From Thalassotalea loyana (GTDB taxonomy: Bacteria > Pseudomonadota > Gammaproteobacteria > Enterobacterales > Alteromonadaceae), in assembly GCF_030161435.1 (NCBI RefSeq), contig NZ_BSSV01000005.1:124001-188000 (forward strand): a stretch of DNA of 64,000 bases. The letters run 5' to 3'. The notes beneath the pieces are model-generated. The model was not told the origin of the DNA. It ran no database searches and saw nothing but the letters and a program-made list of their open reading frames with translations. Made by a program: the position numbers and the translations under genes. Shown piece by piece: positions 20,004-29,428 of this stretch; position 1 is the stretch's first letter, and every line of letters begins with the position of its first letter.

Positions 20004-20967
20004 ATCGACTAATGCACTGTCACATCGACCATCATTTCTTCAAAAATTGATTTCCTTACCCGTCAGGCATTTACAGCAAGCTGTTGGGAGTTTGGGTGAC
20101 CTATGGCGTACACCGTTTACAACGATTATGACGATTGTTGTGTTAGGGATTAGTTTGACTTTGCCGGCAACGTTACATGTTTTTGTGAAAAATGCTCAAG
20201 CCGTTTCACACCAATGGCATAGCGCATCGCAAATAACCTTGTACCTCAAGTTGTCGACCTCGGATAAGGCTGCGCAGGCATTAGTACAACGGGTTTCTTT
20301 ATATCCAGAAGTAGACGATGTTGTTTATATCTCGCCAAAGCAAGCGTTAGCAGAGTTTAGCCAGTCGTCAGGTTTTGGTGGCGCACTGGGTTACTTGGAT
20401 AAGAACCCATTACCTGCGACGTTGCTGGTAACGCCGACTCAACGACATAGTCAATCAATAGCCGCACAAGAGCTACTCGCTAAATTACAAAACGAAAGAG
20501 AAGTAGACATAGGTCAGCTTGATTTAGAGTGGCTTACCAGGCTTGAAGCCATTGCTAGCTTGATTGAAGATATTGTGATGTCAGTCGCCTTGCTGCTTTG
20601 TACTTCAGTTGTTTTGATCATTGGCAACACGATTCGTCTTCAAATATTAAATCAACGTCAGACGATTGCTGTGATGAAGTTGGTTGGTGCGACAGATAGC
20701 TTTATACAGCGCCCATTTTTGTATGCAGGCATGTGGTATGGAATTTTTGGTGGACTTTTAGCGACGATTTTAATCTGGTTACTGGTCGGGTATTTATCGA
20801 CTGCAATTACTAAATTAACCGAAGTCTATCAGCAACATTTTGACTTCCAAGCACTATCAGGCAGTGAGGTAATGATGTTGTTAGTTTTCGCCGTAGCACT
20901 GGGTCTATTGGGTAGCTATATCTCGGTAAGACGTCATATCAAGGCTATTGAGCCATCTGCTGAGTAA
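19996..20967 (+). CDS. ftsX: Cell division protein FtsX
   Basis: The membrane partner of FtsE. The ATG at 19996 is chosen over an earlier in-frame ATG at 19957: it gives a 323-residue product, has AGGGGG seven to twelve bases upstream and makes the usual short ftsE overlap. The first membrane helix (TIMTIVVLGISLTLPATLHVF) is followed by a periplasmic loop of about 130 residues and three further helices. The FtsX permease domain includes LQILNQRQTIAVMKLVGATDSFI. The 3' end overlaps the convergent EAL-HDOD gene by 23 bp. Confidence 0.96.
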   Translation: MAKSTNALSHRPSFLQKLISLPVRHLQQAVGSLGDLWRTPFTTIMTIVVLGISLTLPATLHVFVKNAQAVSHQWHSASQITLYLKLSTSDKAAQALVQRVSLYPEVDDVVYISPKQALAEFSQSSGFGGALGYLDKNPLPATLLVTPTQRHSQSIAAQELLAKLQNEREVDIGQLDLEWLTRLEAIASLIEDIVMSVALLLCTSVVLIIGNTIRLQILNQRQTIAVMKLVGATDSFIQRPFLYAGMWYGIFGGLLATILIWLLVGYLSTAITKLTEVYQQHFDFQALSGSEVMMLLVFAVALGLLGSYISVRRHIKAIEPSAE

Positions 20968-22171
20968 GCATCATGTCGTCAGCCCATTCAAGCGCAAGCG
21001 AGTGGGCTTGGTAATATGCATCGTGTGATATGTTTAATGCAGCTGCAATCTTTTCAGCTTCTAACCACATCCCCTTCTCTGATTTTCTTGCAAGCATTAA
21101 GTAGCCAAACAGCACATTCTTTTCACCTTTCAACGCAGATTTGATTTCTGTATGGATTGGCAAAATGTCGAGTACCGTGGTCAGCTCGTAGTTTAAAATA
21201 CCGTCAATCATCGACAGCATACCCGTTAAAAATGCTTTTGGAGGGTTTTCTTCATCGCGTCGTAAATTCGATATTTGCTCGCAAAACTTGGCACGCGTTA
21301 ATGACATGCGCATAGTTTCACTGGGTTGACCATCGTTAAGATCTGATAACGCAAGTAAAGCGATAAACTTTTTAAGTTCTACTTCACCGATGTAAATTAA
21401 AGCATGTTTTAGTGAGGTAATTTCCTGACTTCTGCCATAAGTTGGGCTATTGATGAAACGCAAGAGTTTGTAGGTTAAGCCTGGATCGCAACTAAAAATA
21501 TCACTAATTTTGTCAAAGTTAAGCTTTTCTAAATTGGCTTGTTCGATTAGCGCTAAAATGTTTTGTTTAGACGTTGAGATTTTCTTTTGCTTGATCATCT
21601 CCGGCTTTGCGAAAAAATAGCCTTGAAACTGGGTAAACCCAAGAAGTTTTAATTGCGCGAATTGTTCCGCAGTTTCAACTTTCTCGGCAAGCAAGGTAAC
21701 ATTATGATCTTCTAGTCGGCGAATATAACGGCTAATAGACAGCATGTTGGTGTTTAATACATCCACTTTAATGATATCCACAAGTGGGAAGAACACATCC
21801 CATTTGGGATCGAAGTCATGATCATCTAATGCAAATTTATATCCTTTCGCACGCAAGTCTCTGCAGGCTTCGAGTAATTCATCACTAATTGGAACGTCTT
21901 CTAAGATCTCAATCACAACTTTTTCAGGATCAAGAAAGCTTGGGAAGTTTCTAATTAACGTATCAGCATGGAAATTGATAAATGCAGGAAGGTCACCAGT
22001 AACTTTTTCAACACCCATATTTAGGTGATTGTTAGTTATGATGTTCGAGGTTGCTTGGTCAGGGCAAATATTTGGGAAATGATTGCTTTCACCGTCCCTG
22101 AACAATAATTCGTAGGCAACTAATTCTTGGTTGCTATCTAAAATAGGTTGTCGGGCTACATATGAATACAA
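20945..22171 (-). CDS. EAL-HDOD signalling protein, probably without phosphodiesterase activity
   Basis: A 408-residue cytosolic protein with an EAL-like domain (about 1-200) and an HDOD domain (about 205-400). The EAL motif is changed to ELL (AYELLFR), and the loop usually reading DDFGTG is DDHDFD, so catalysis is unlikely, although the AEKVET and QGYFFAKP segments persist. The HDOD part carries SCDPGLTYKLLRFINSPTYG. This YuxH/CdgJ-like class regulates motility or biofilm in Vibrio and relatives, probably by protein contacts. It is inserted, on the opposite strand, between ftsX and rpoH, which are neighbours in many gammaproteobacteria. Confidence 0.92.
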   Translation of the reverse strand: MYSYVARQPILDSNQELVAYELLFRDGESNHFPNICPDQATSNIITNNHLNMGVEKVTGDLPAFINFHADTLIRNFPSFLDPEKVVIEILEDVPISDELLEACRDLRAKGYKFALDDHDFDPKWDVFFPLVDIIKVDVLNTNMLSISRYIRRLEDHNVTLLAEKVETAEQFAQLKLLGFTQFQGYFFAKPEMIKQKKISTSKQNILALIEQANLEKLNFDKISDIFSCDPGLTYKLLRFINSPTYGRSQEITSLKHALIYIGEVELKKFIALLALSDLNDGQPSETMRMSLTRAKFCEQISNLRRDEENPPKAFLTGMLSMIDGILNYELTTVLDILPIHTEIKSALKGEKNVLFGYLMLARKSEKGMWLEAEKIAAALNISHDAYYQAHSLALEWADDMMLTQQMAQ

Positions 22172-22303
22172 AAGCTACCTCTAAATAACGGCTTTTATCT
22201 AATAAATATGACTTTATCTGAAGTTAGCTTACAACGAAAGAAGACAAAAAATCTAACAATTTAATCGATATTTGTTACAAGTAACCGCTTTCTTTTGATT
22301 TTA

Positions 22304-22330
22304 CTTGAAATTATTTTTATTGCCCCAAGG
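22304..22330 (+). promoter_or_regulatory. Sigma-32-like promoter upstream of rpoH
   Basis: CTTGAAA at 22304-22310 and CCCCAAGG at 22323-22330 are separated by 12 bases. CTTGAA to CCCC is thus 13 bases, at the short end of the spacing known for E. coli heat-shock promoters (CTTGAA ... CCCCATNT). It lies 85 bp before the rpoH start. Only the T of CCCCAT deviates in the -10 core. The assignment rests on the motif alone. Confidence 0.5.
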
Positions 22331-22414
22331 TCTATTGCCATAAGTGAAAAATGGACGTGGCAAAAGGCTTATTCGCGTGATATCATCGCGAGGCTACTTT
22401 AAACGAGGATCAAA

Positions 22415-23278
22415 ATGAGTAATACGATGCAATCAATGGCGTTAACGGTTCCACAAAGCGGAAGCATCGAAGCCTATGTACAATCTGCATACAGCATTCC
22501 TGTGCTTAGCGCTGAGCGTGAGCAAGAATTGGCAACTCGTTTACATCACGAAAATGATTTACAAGCGGCGCAAGAGTTAATTATGTCTCACTTGCGTTTT
22601 GTTATTCACATTGCCAAAGGCTATGCAGGATACGGTTTACCTCAAGCGGATCTTATCCAAGAAGGTAACGTTGGCTTAATGAAGGCAGTAAAGCGTTTTA
22701 ACCCTGAAGTGGGTGTGCGTTTGGTTTCATTCGCAGTACATTGGATTAAAGCTGAAATCCATGAGTTCGTTTTGAAGAACTGGCGAATTGTTAAAGTTGC
22801 TACGACCAAAGCACAGCGCAAATTATTCTTCAACTTACGTAAGAATAAAAAACGTTTAGGTTGGTTTAGCCAAGACGAGATTGATACAGTAGCGGAAACA
22901 CTTGGTGTTTCAGCCAAAGACGTGGTTGAAATGGAATCACGTATGAGCAATCAAGATCAAGCATTTGAACTAAGTTCAGACGAAGATGACTCGGCAAGTG
23001 CTTCAGGTAATTTTTCTCCTGCACAGTACTTAGAAGATAAAAGCTCAGATCTTGCGGTCATGGTTGAAGAACAAGACTATGAAGCACACGCTAACAAGCG
23101 TTTAGCTAATGCGCTTGTTGCGTTAGATGAGCGTAGCCAAGATATCGTCAAAACACGTTGGTTAGATGATGATAAAGCAACGTTACAAGAACTTGCTGCT
23201 AAATACAGCATCTCTGCAGAACGTGTGCGTCAGTTAGAGAAAAATGCGCTAACTAAACTTAAAAGTGCGTTAGTTTAG
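22415..23278 (+). CDS. rpoH: RNA polymerase sigma-32 factor
   Basis: The heat-shock sigma factor. The 287-residue protein has region 1.2/2 ([59 protein letters not shown] as region 2), the RpoH box [10 protein letters not shown] that separates sigma-32 from other group members, and region 4.2 with [23 protein letters not shown]. The RBS is ACGAGG. A strong terminator follows 18 bp after the stop. A sigma-32-like promoter upstream suggests possible autoregulation. Confidence 0.97.
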   Translation: MSNTMQSMALTVPQSGSIEAYVQSAYSIPVLSAEREQELATRLHHENDLQAAQELIMSHLRFVIHIAKGYAGYGLPQADLIQEGNVGLMKAVKRFNPEVGVRLVSFAVHWIKAEIHEFVLKNWRIVKVATTKAQRKLFFNLRKNKKRLGWFSQDEIDTVAETLGVSAKDVVEMESRMSNQDQAFELSSDEDDSASASGNFSPAQYLEDKSSDLAVMVEEQDYEAHANKRLANALVALDERSQDIVKTRWLDDDKATLQELAAKYSISAERVRQLEKNALTKLKSALV

Positions 23279-23296
23279 TTCGATCGAATAGCTAAG

Positions 23297-23326
23297 AAAA
23301 AGCCCGGTATTAACCGGGCTTTTTTA
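23297..23326. terminator. Bidirectional terminator between rpoH and the RND operon
   Basis: AAAAAGCCCGGT (23297-23308), loop ATTA, ACCGGGCTTTTT (23313-23324): a 12-base perfect stem with T-runs on either strand, placed between two convergent units. Confidence 0.95.
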
Positions 23327-23354
23327 TATCTATAGTTTTTTGGTTGAGCTGCAA

Positions 23355-26300
23355 TTAAGTTGTTGCAGCTCTAGATGGAATGATGAGCGCTGACTTTTCG
23401 ACTTTATTGCCTTTTAAGCGTTCGACGACCAAGTAGTTAACGGGCACCAAAATCAAGGTAATAAATGTCGCAAATAAAATACCAAAGCCAAGTGAAATCC
23501 CCATTGGGATCAAAAACTGTGCTTGCGTTGATTCTTCAAAAAGCAATGGCATTAGGCCGATAAAGGTCGTTAAGCTTGTTAGCATGACTGGCCTAAAACG
23601 TGCTGCTCCTGCAGTTAGAACTGCATTAGCAATAGGGTACCCTTCCGCCCGTTTCTTATTGATAAAGTCTACGAGCACTAGCGAGTCATTAACAACAACA
23701 CCGATTAATGCAAGCATGCCTAATAAACTAAAGATAGTGAGATCCATGCCCATAATAACGTGACCAATAAAGGCACCAATTAAGCCAAATGGAATAACAC
23801 TCATCACTATGAGCGGTTGAATGTAGGACTTAAACGGTATTGCTAATAAGGCGTAAATCACGAAAAAGACAAACAATAACCCCCACCCTAATGAGCCAAA
23901 GGATTCACGTTGCTCTTTTGCTTCACCTTCAAGCGAATGGTTTATGCCTGGGTATTGAGCGACTAAATTGTCGAGAAAAACCTTTAAGTCAGCATTGAGC
24001 GTCGTCATATTGGTCGACTGCTTATCAATATCTGCTGTCACATTTACGGTTCGGTACCTATCGATTCGACGGATTGTTGATGGGCTTTTACCTGGAATTA
24101 ATTCAGCAATATGTGATAGCGGTACTTGGGCACCAGATGGTGTATCAATCAAAATGTGTTTTAGATCAGCTAAGGATCTACGCTCATCTAATGGCAAGAG
24201 TACCATGACCCGGACGTCATCTCGACCCCGCTGAATACGCTGAGCTTGAGCGCCAAAGTAGGCATTACGCACTTGGCTAGCAACCTCTTGGCGCGATAAC
24301 CCTAACGCTTTACCTTGTTGGGTGAGCTCTATTTGAAGTTCTTCCTTGCCATCAGACAAGCTATCAGCAATGTCAAAAACGGTTGGATAAGTCGCTAATT
24401 GCACTTTGACCTGGTCAGCAACCTCTTGCAAAGTTTCAAGTGAGTTGCCTGTCAATTGAACGTCGATGGGATCGGAAGAACGCCCTATTTCTGCTCGGTA
24501 TGTCATTGACTCAGCGCCCGGTATTTGGCCAACCATTTTGCGCCACTCTGCCACCATCTGTCTGGATGTTACATTAATGGTGCGATCTTCAGGTGAAACA
24601 AGTTCAAAACGAACACCGCCAACATGTGATGTGCCACCACGACCACCTGTGGTGGCTAAAACGTTCATGATGACACTTTCACCAGTCTCTTCATCGACAT
24701 ATTTTTGCTGTAACTTCTCTGCTTGTGAAGCGATATTAATAATATGCTTGTTAGTGATCTCAAATGGTGTGCCATTCGGCATTGTTAAGTTCAAACGTAC
24801 GGTCTCACTAGGAATACGTGGGAAAAATACGAATTTACTCCACCCAGACATTAATAAGGCGATGATGATGACGAAAGTACCCACGAACAACGAAATCGTT
24901 GTTAGCTTATTGCGTAAAGCAACTGACAATAGTGGCTGATAGAATTTTAAGATGCCACGTTCAAAGCCATCAGCAAAGCGTTGTTGAAATGCTTCTAATT
25001 TACTAGGGTTACTTTCCGCTCGTAGCTTTATTTTCTTTAAGTGAGCTGGGAGCACGAGCTTCGATTCTATGAGCGAGAAAAGTAGTACAGGTATCACCAC
25101 TATTGCGATTTGTGAGAACAAGGCGCCGCGATTTCCTTCAATAAATAACATTGGAAGAAAGGCTGTAACCGTGGTCAAAATGCCAAACGTTACTGGTGTT
25201 GCAACTTCTTGCGTCCCTTTAATTGCTGCTTCTTCTCCAGATTCTGCGTTTCTCAAATGGGTATAAATATTTTCACCCGTGACAATTGCGTCATCGACCA
25301 CGATACCGAGTACTAAGATGAAGCCAAATAAACTCATTATGTTGAGCGTGACACCGAAGAACGGCATAAAAATAAAGGCACCCATAAAGGAAACTGGAAT
25401 ACCAATGAAAACCCAGAATGCTATTGACGGGCGTAGGAATAACGTTAGTAACAATAATACGAGGAAACCACCTTGAAGTGCACTCGATGTGAGTGTTGCA
25501 ATGCGCTTTTTAACAATTTCCGAGTCATCATCCCAATAACTTAAGCCGAAGCCTTCAGGGAGGGTTGCTTGGCGGCTGTCGATGTAATTTTTAACCTTAT
25601 CAGCCACTTCAATCGCACTTTGTTGTCCAATACGATAAACATCGATGAATGCAGCTTGTTGGCCGTTAAATCTTGTTCTAATTGGGGTCTCTTCAAAGCC
25701 ATCGTTAATGGTCGCAACGTCTTTTAAGCGAATAATCGTTCCATCTTCTTGGGTCTTGATTGGGATCTCGCCAAATTCGTCTTTGTAATACGCTTGACCT
25801 GAGGAGCGGAGCAAAATATCACCACCTGAAGTACGCAAGTTACCGGCAGAAACATCGGTACTAAACGCATTAACTTTTCGAGATACTTCTGTGATGCTTA
25901 AACCATATTGTCGAAGTTGATCTTGAGACAAGGTTAAACTGATTTCATAGTTACGCACACCACTGAGATCGAGTTGAGTGACGCCTGGAATTCTTAATAA
26001 CTCATCTCGAACAACTTCAGCAAATTCTAACGTTTCTTTTTCACTGTATGGGCTTGTTACCGTTACCGCAATAACTTCTCTTTTACGTTGAGCAAGTGCA
26101 ATAATTGGTTTTTCTGCATCGACAGGAAACGTGTTAATCGCATCAATCCGACTTTTTACATCGGCAAGCATCTCTCGAGGGTCGTAACCACTTTCAACTT
26201 CAATTCTTACCGATGAACGATTTTCTGAAGAGCTACTGACAATACGCTCGATACCTTCGAGGTCTTGAACAGCCTCCTCAATACGTATCGTCACACCTTT

Positions 26301-26477
26301 TTCTACATCTTCAGGGGTTGCTCCTCGCAAGGAGATATTGACAGATACGACTTCAGACTCAATAGAAGGGAAGATCTCTAATGGGATTTTTGTCGACAAA
26401 GAGCCTAACCCGATCACCAAAATAAACAACATGAGTAAATTGGCGGCGACTGAGTTTTTGGCGAACCAAGCGATCAT
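23355..26477 (-). CDS. RND efflux pump inner-membrane permease
   Basis: A 1040-residue proton-driven exporter of the AcrB/HAE-1 superfamily. It has 12 predicted helices and two large periplasmic loops. The proton-relay pair is in helix 4 (LGIVVDDAIVTGENIY), and helix 10-11 has the usual VVNDSLVLVDFINKKR. The protein opens with WFAKNSVAANLLMLFILVIG, a form common in the less-studied environmental branch of the family. It is the last gene of the operon and overlaps the adaptor gene by ATGA. Substrate unknown; drugs, detergents or lipids are all possible. Confidence 0.95.
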   Translation of the reverse strand: MIAWFAKNSVAANLLMLFILVIGLGSLSTKIPLEIFPSIESEVVSVNISLRGATPEDVEKGVTIRIEEAVQDLEGIERIVSSSSENRSSVRIEVESGYDPREMLADVKSRIDAINTFPVDAEKPIIALAQRKREVIAVTVTSPYSEKETLEFAEVVRDELLRIPGVTQLDLSGVRNYEISLTLSQDQLRQYGLSITEVSRKVNAFSTDVSAGNLRTSGGDILLRSSGQAYYKDEFGEIPIKTQEDGTIIRLKDVATINDGFEETPIRTRFNGQQAAFIDVYRIGQQSAIEVADKVKNYIDSRQATLPEGFGLSYWDDDSEIVKKRIATLTSSALQGGFLVLLLLTLFLRPSIAFWVFIGIPVSFMGAFIFMPFFGVTLNIMSLFGFILVLGIVVDDAIVTGENIYTHLRNAESGEEAAIKGTQEVATPVTFGILTTVTAFLPMLFIEGNRGALFSQIAIVVIPVLLFSLIESKLVLPAHLKKIKLRAESNPSKLEAFQQRFADGFERGILKFYQPLLSVALRNKLTTISLFVGTFVIIIALLMSGWSKFVFFPRIPSETVRLNLTMPNGTPFEITNKHIINIASQAEKLQQKYVDEETGESVIMNVLATTGGRGGTSHVGGVRFELVSPEDRTINVTSRQMVAEWRKMVGQIPGAESMTYRAEIGRSSDPIDVQLTGNSLETLQEVADQVKVQLATYPTVFDIADSLSDGKEELQIELTQQGKALGLSRQEVASQVRNAYFGAQAQRIQRGRDDVRVMVLLPLDERRSLADLKHILIDTPSGAQVPLSHIAELIPGKSPSTIRRIDRYRTVNVTADIDKQSTNMTTLNADLKVFLDNLVAQYPGINHSLEGEAKEQRESFGSLGWGLLFVFFVIYALLAIPFKSYIQPLIVMSVIPFGLIGAFIGHVIMGMDLTIFSLLGMLALIGVVVNDSLVLVDFINKKRAEGYPIANAVLTAGAARFRPVMLTSLTTFIGLMPLLFEESTQAQFLIPMGISLGFGILFATFITLILVPVNYLVVERLKGNKVEKSALIIPSRAATT

Positions 26478-27748
26478 AAGTTAGCCTCCTGCAACTTTCG
26501 TTTTTGCCCTTTGGTGCGCTCGCCACTTTGTCCATTTTTCTTCGGCTTATCGCCTCGTTTACCCTTCGATATTTTTAATGGTTGTTGGCCATTGGCAGGT
26601 AGTGCGTCCCCCATAATCGCGACTTTTGTGCCGGAACTCACCTGTCCTAATGATGTCAGCACCAACTCCTCACCGGCCGTAAGACCAGAATCAACAATAG
26701 CTTCTTGATTGTTTTGCCATAAAATATTGATTTCTCTTCTATATACTTTGTTGTCTTGGACGATATAGACATAACTGCCTTGGTAGATAGTGTTATTCGG
26801 GATGACTAGCGCGTCATTAATCGTATTACCGGCAATATTTGCTGTTAGATATTGACCAATCTTGATCGGAACCGGTTGCTCATTACTCACGTCAAAAGGT
26901 TGGTTGATTTGTGCAACAACGTAAAGTTGCTGCGATGCATTATCAATAGCCGCTTCAGATCGTATGACTTTGCCTTGCCAACGTTGGCTGCCAACTAGCG
27001 TTGAATTAAAACTCACATCAATCGATTTAGTGGCTTGATATGACTCTGGTAGTGTCATTAGCGCAAGGTCATTATTATTAATCGGCAATCTTACTTCGAC
27101 ATAGTCTGTTGCGTATACTGTCGCTAGCTGTGTGTTTGATGAAACCACTTGGCCTAAATCAACATTTTTTTCTAATACACGACCGTCAAATGGCGCAATT
27201 ATTTGACTTCTTTCTAACGCAATTTCTCTAACTTCTAACTGAGCCTGGGCAGACATTAAACTTGCTTTGGCGGCTTCGAGTTGTGGTTTACGCAATACTA
27301 AGTCGGTTGGTGTTTCACCATTTGAAAGTCTATTCCAGTCGGTAAGTGCTTGCTTACTTCTTGCCTTTTCTTCTTCAAGCGCTTGTTGTGCAGAAAATAC
27401 CGCAGCTCGGGCAATTTTAACATCGGCTTGATAGTCTCGATCATCGAGTTTCACCAACACTTCACCTTGTTTGAAGGTGCCACCTGCACGAAAGTTGGGA
27501 CTGATGTCTAAGATTTGTCCCGATACTTGTGTTACCAGCGAACTTTGGGTTCTCGGTGTCACTGTACCAAAGCTCTCAACGGCAACTTGATAGCGTTGTG
27601 GTTCAAGTGTTTGGGTCTCAACAACGAGTTGAGTCGTTGGTGCGCCACGACCACGTTTAGTTTGTGGAGGATTACTTGTAATGAAATATATCACCAAAAT
27701 AGTCAGTGAAATTATTGCAACAGGAAGTAAATATTTCTTATTGATCAT
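26474..27748 (-). CDS. RND efflux pump periplasmic adaptor (membrane fusion protein)
   Basis: A 424-residue adaptor linking the permease with the outer-membrane channel. An N-terminal membrane anchor (about 7-25) is followed by the lipoyl/barrel-sandwich half motif, an alpha-helical hairpin (about 120-180) and the second lipoyl half (IIAPFDGRVLEKNVDLGQVV). The beta-barrel and membrane-proximal domains follow. The tail is unusually basic (KISKGKRGDKPKKNGQSGERTKGQKRK). It overlaps both neighbours in the operon, by 11 bp with the channel gene and 4 bp with the permease gene. Confidence 0.95.
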   Translation of the reverse strand: MINKKYLLPVAIISLTILVIYFITSNPPQTKRGRGAPTTQLVVETQTLEPQRYQVAVESFGTVTPRTQSSLVTQVSGQILDISPNFRAGGTFKQGEVLVKLDDRDYQADVKIARAAVFSAQQALEEEKARSKQALTDWNRLSNGETPTDLVLRKPQLEAAKASLMSAQAQLEVREIALERSQIIAPFDGRVLEKNVDLGQVVSSNTQLATVYATDYVEVRLPINNNDLALMTLPESYQATKSIDVSFNSTLVGSQRWQGKVIRSEAAIDNASQQLYVVAQINQPFDVSNEQPVPIKIGQYLTANIAGNTINDALVIPNNTIYQGSYVYIVQDNKVYRREINILWQNNQEAIVDSGLTAGEELVLTSLGQVSSGTKVAIMGDALPANGQQPLKISKGKRGDKPKKNGQSGERTKGQKRKLQEANL

Positions 27749-29144
27749 AGTTAGCTAACTCTTGAATATTCAAACCTTCTGCAAAGTTTCCGCCTAATGC
27801 GACATAAAGGTTCAAACGATTGGTGATTAATTGGTTTTTCAATGAAATTACGTTGCTTTGAGCATTGAATGCTCGTTCTTGAGCGTCAAGTACTGTGGTG
27901 TAACTGACCAAGCCATTTTGATATTGCTCAAACGCTAAGGTCTGCGCGATTAATGCATTTTCTTGCGCTGCCAATGTACTTTGGTATTGGTCTTTGATAC
28001 TGCGTTCTTGAGTGATACCACGCTCAACGCTAGCAAAGGCCTGATATAAGCTGTCTAGATACTGTTGTTCTTGTTGCTGTAATCTTAATGCTTGTTGTTG
28101 CTCAATTGACTTCAATTCACCGGCATTAAATAGTGGCATAGTGACACCGCCAAGCAATGACCAAGCAACTGATGAGCTTGATAGTAAATCATCTAACTCA
28201 TTCGCCTGACTGCCATAACTACCGCTTAACCGGATACTTGGAAAGCGCTGTTTATGCGCAAATGCTAATGCCGCATCTTGGGCAAGTAATTGATACCAAC
28301 TTGCCTGTAATTCGGGCTTTTTCTTAATTAATTCTGAAGGCAACCCAACGCTAACATTGTCCAAGAGCACTGGAATGTTTGATTCTGTATTTAAACGACC
28401 ACCTGGGTATTTTCCAACAAGTAGTTCTATGTTGGCGCTAGTTTGTTGGACGTTTGATTGTTGAGCTGCAAGTGAAGATAGTTCTGCGTTCAGGTCGTTT
28501 CGTGCGAGATAAACGTCTAAGGCTTCATTTAGGCCTTGTTTGTAGCCTGATAAAATAATGTCTAAATTTTCTTTTGATAAGGTGACACGTTGCTCGAAAA
28601 GCTTGCTAAGCTGTTGTGCTGCAGCTAGTTCAAAATAGTTGATCATGACCTCAGCAATGAGCTCAGTTCTCGCTTGCTGGTATTCGGCTTTCGCTGCTAA
28701 ATATGTGAGATGATCTTGCTGGGCTGCATCAGAAAGTTTTCCCCAGAGATCGATTTCGTAGCTGACGTTGATGTTTGCACTATTACTGTTGCTATATTGT
28801 GTTGGCTCACCTGATGCCTGACGAGAGCTAGTTAACGAAAAGTCGATCTCTGGCCAAAGTGTTGCGTTGGTAATTTCGACTTGCTCAGCTAGTATTGCTA
28901 GGTCTAGGGCTTTTTGTTTTAGCTGGCGATTGTGCTTTAGAGATTGATCGATGAGGTGTGATAATTGATCATTGCTTATTTGCTTTAGCCAATCTTGATT
29001 GACTTCCGCTATTTGGGTTTTTTGATACCACTGGCTGGGTAGCTCAGGTGATATGACTTGGTCGTCTATTCGTGATTGAGACGCGCACCCAGATGCCACT
29101 AGTATTGCAAGGGATATGGAGGCAGCCCTTCGACTCCAAAACAT
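27738..29144 (-). CDS. RND efflux outer-membrane lipoprotein (TolC/NodT type)
   Basis: A 468-residue outer-membrane channel protein with a lipoprotein signal (LVASGC, lipidated Cys about 20). Two outer-membrane efflux repeats contain the expected long helices, including ISYEIDLWGKLSDAAQQ-like sequence (NVSYEIDLWGKLSDAA) and a repeat with SGSYGSQANELDDLLSSSS. It is first in the three-gene operon and its upstream region contains two palindromic elements. All three pump parts are intact. Confidence 0.94.
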   Translation of the reverse strand: MFWSRRAASISLAILVASGCASQSRIDDQVISPELPSQWYQKTQIAEVNQDWLKQISNDQLSHLIDQSLKHNRQLKQKALDLAILAEQVEITNATLWPEIDFSLTSSRQASGEPTQYSNSNSANINVSYEIDLWGKLSDAAQQDHLTYLAAKAEYQQARTELIAEVMINYFELAAAQQLSKLFEQRVTLSKENLDIILSGYKQGLNEALDVYLARNDLNAELSSLAAQQSNVQQTSANIELLVGKYPGGRLNTESNIPVLLDNVSVGLPSELIKKKPELQASWYQLLAQDAALAFAHKQRFPSIRLSGSYGSQANELDDLLSSSSVAWSLLGGVTMPLFNAGELKSIEQQQALRLQQQEQQYLDSLYQAFASVERGITQERSIKDQYQSTLAAQENALIAQTLAFEQYQNGLVSYTTVLDAQERAFNAQSNVISLKNQLITNRLNLYVALGGNFAEGLNIQELANYDQ

Positions 29145-29228
29145 TATTTACTACCTTTTAGTGAGAATTTTGATTGCATCAGTTTATTCATATTTTTCTA
29201 GGAAAAAACACTATTTACACAACTTTAC

Positions 29229-29253
29229 GTTGATTACATCAATTGTGATCAAC
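29229..29253. promoter_or_regulatory. Imperfect 25-bp palindrome overlapping the likely RND operon promoter
   Basis: GTTGAT at the left end is mirrored by ATCAAC at the right, with further matched bases inside (ACA/TGT), so 18 of 24 positions off the centre are symmetric. On the minus strand it contains TTGATG (29237-29242), which lies 17 bases from TGTAAA (29214-29219), a plausible though weak promoter for the efflux operon. A repressor binding here would block the -35 region. Which protein binds is unknown. Confidence 0.5.
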
Positions 29254-29275
29254 AGTACACTTAAGTAAGCATAGT

Positions 29276-29291
29276 CCAATGGCGCCATTGG
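29276..29291. promoter_or_regulatory. Perfect 16-bp palindrome CCAATGGCGCCATTGG
   Basis: Exactly self-complementary over 16 bases, midway between the divergent efflux operon and the GGDEF-EAL gene. It is far more GC-rich than the surrounding DNA. It looks like an operator for a dimeric regulator; no regulator gene is adjacent. It has no T-run, so it is not a terminator. Confidence 0.5.
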
Positions 29292-29316
29292 CTTTTACAG
29301 GAAGTTAGACCACTAC

Positions 29317-29343
29317 TTGATCCAAATTAACGTTTTTTATAAT
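29317..29343 (+). promoter_or_regulatory. Possible promoter of the GAF-GGDEF-EAL gene
   Basis: A consensus TATAAT at 29338-29343 is preceded by TTGATC at 29317-29322 (spacing 15) or ACTTGA at 29315-29320 (spacing 17). It is 85 bp before the ATG at 29429. The -10 is good, the -35 weak. Confidence 0.4.
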
Positions 29344-29428
29344 ATGGATTCACAAAAAGGGTGGTTATGTCTGATTTTTTTGATAGACTAACTGCTTAAA
29401 AATAATACTAATAAAATGGAAAGCCTTA

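Noticed and set aside
24466-24939. 157-codon plus-strand frame inside the RND permease gene
   Set aside because: No signal, domain or RBS; it lies fully antisense to a well-conserved coding region.
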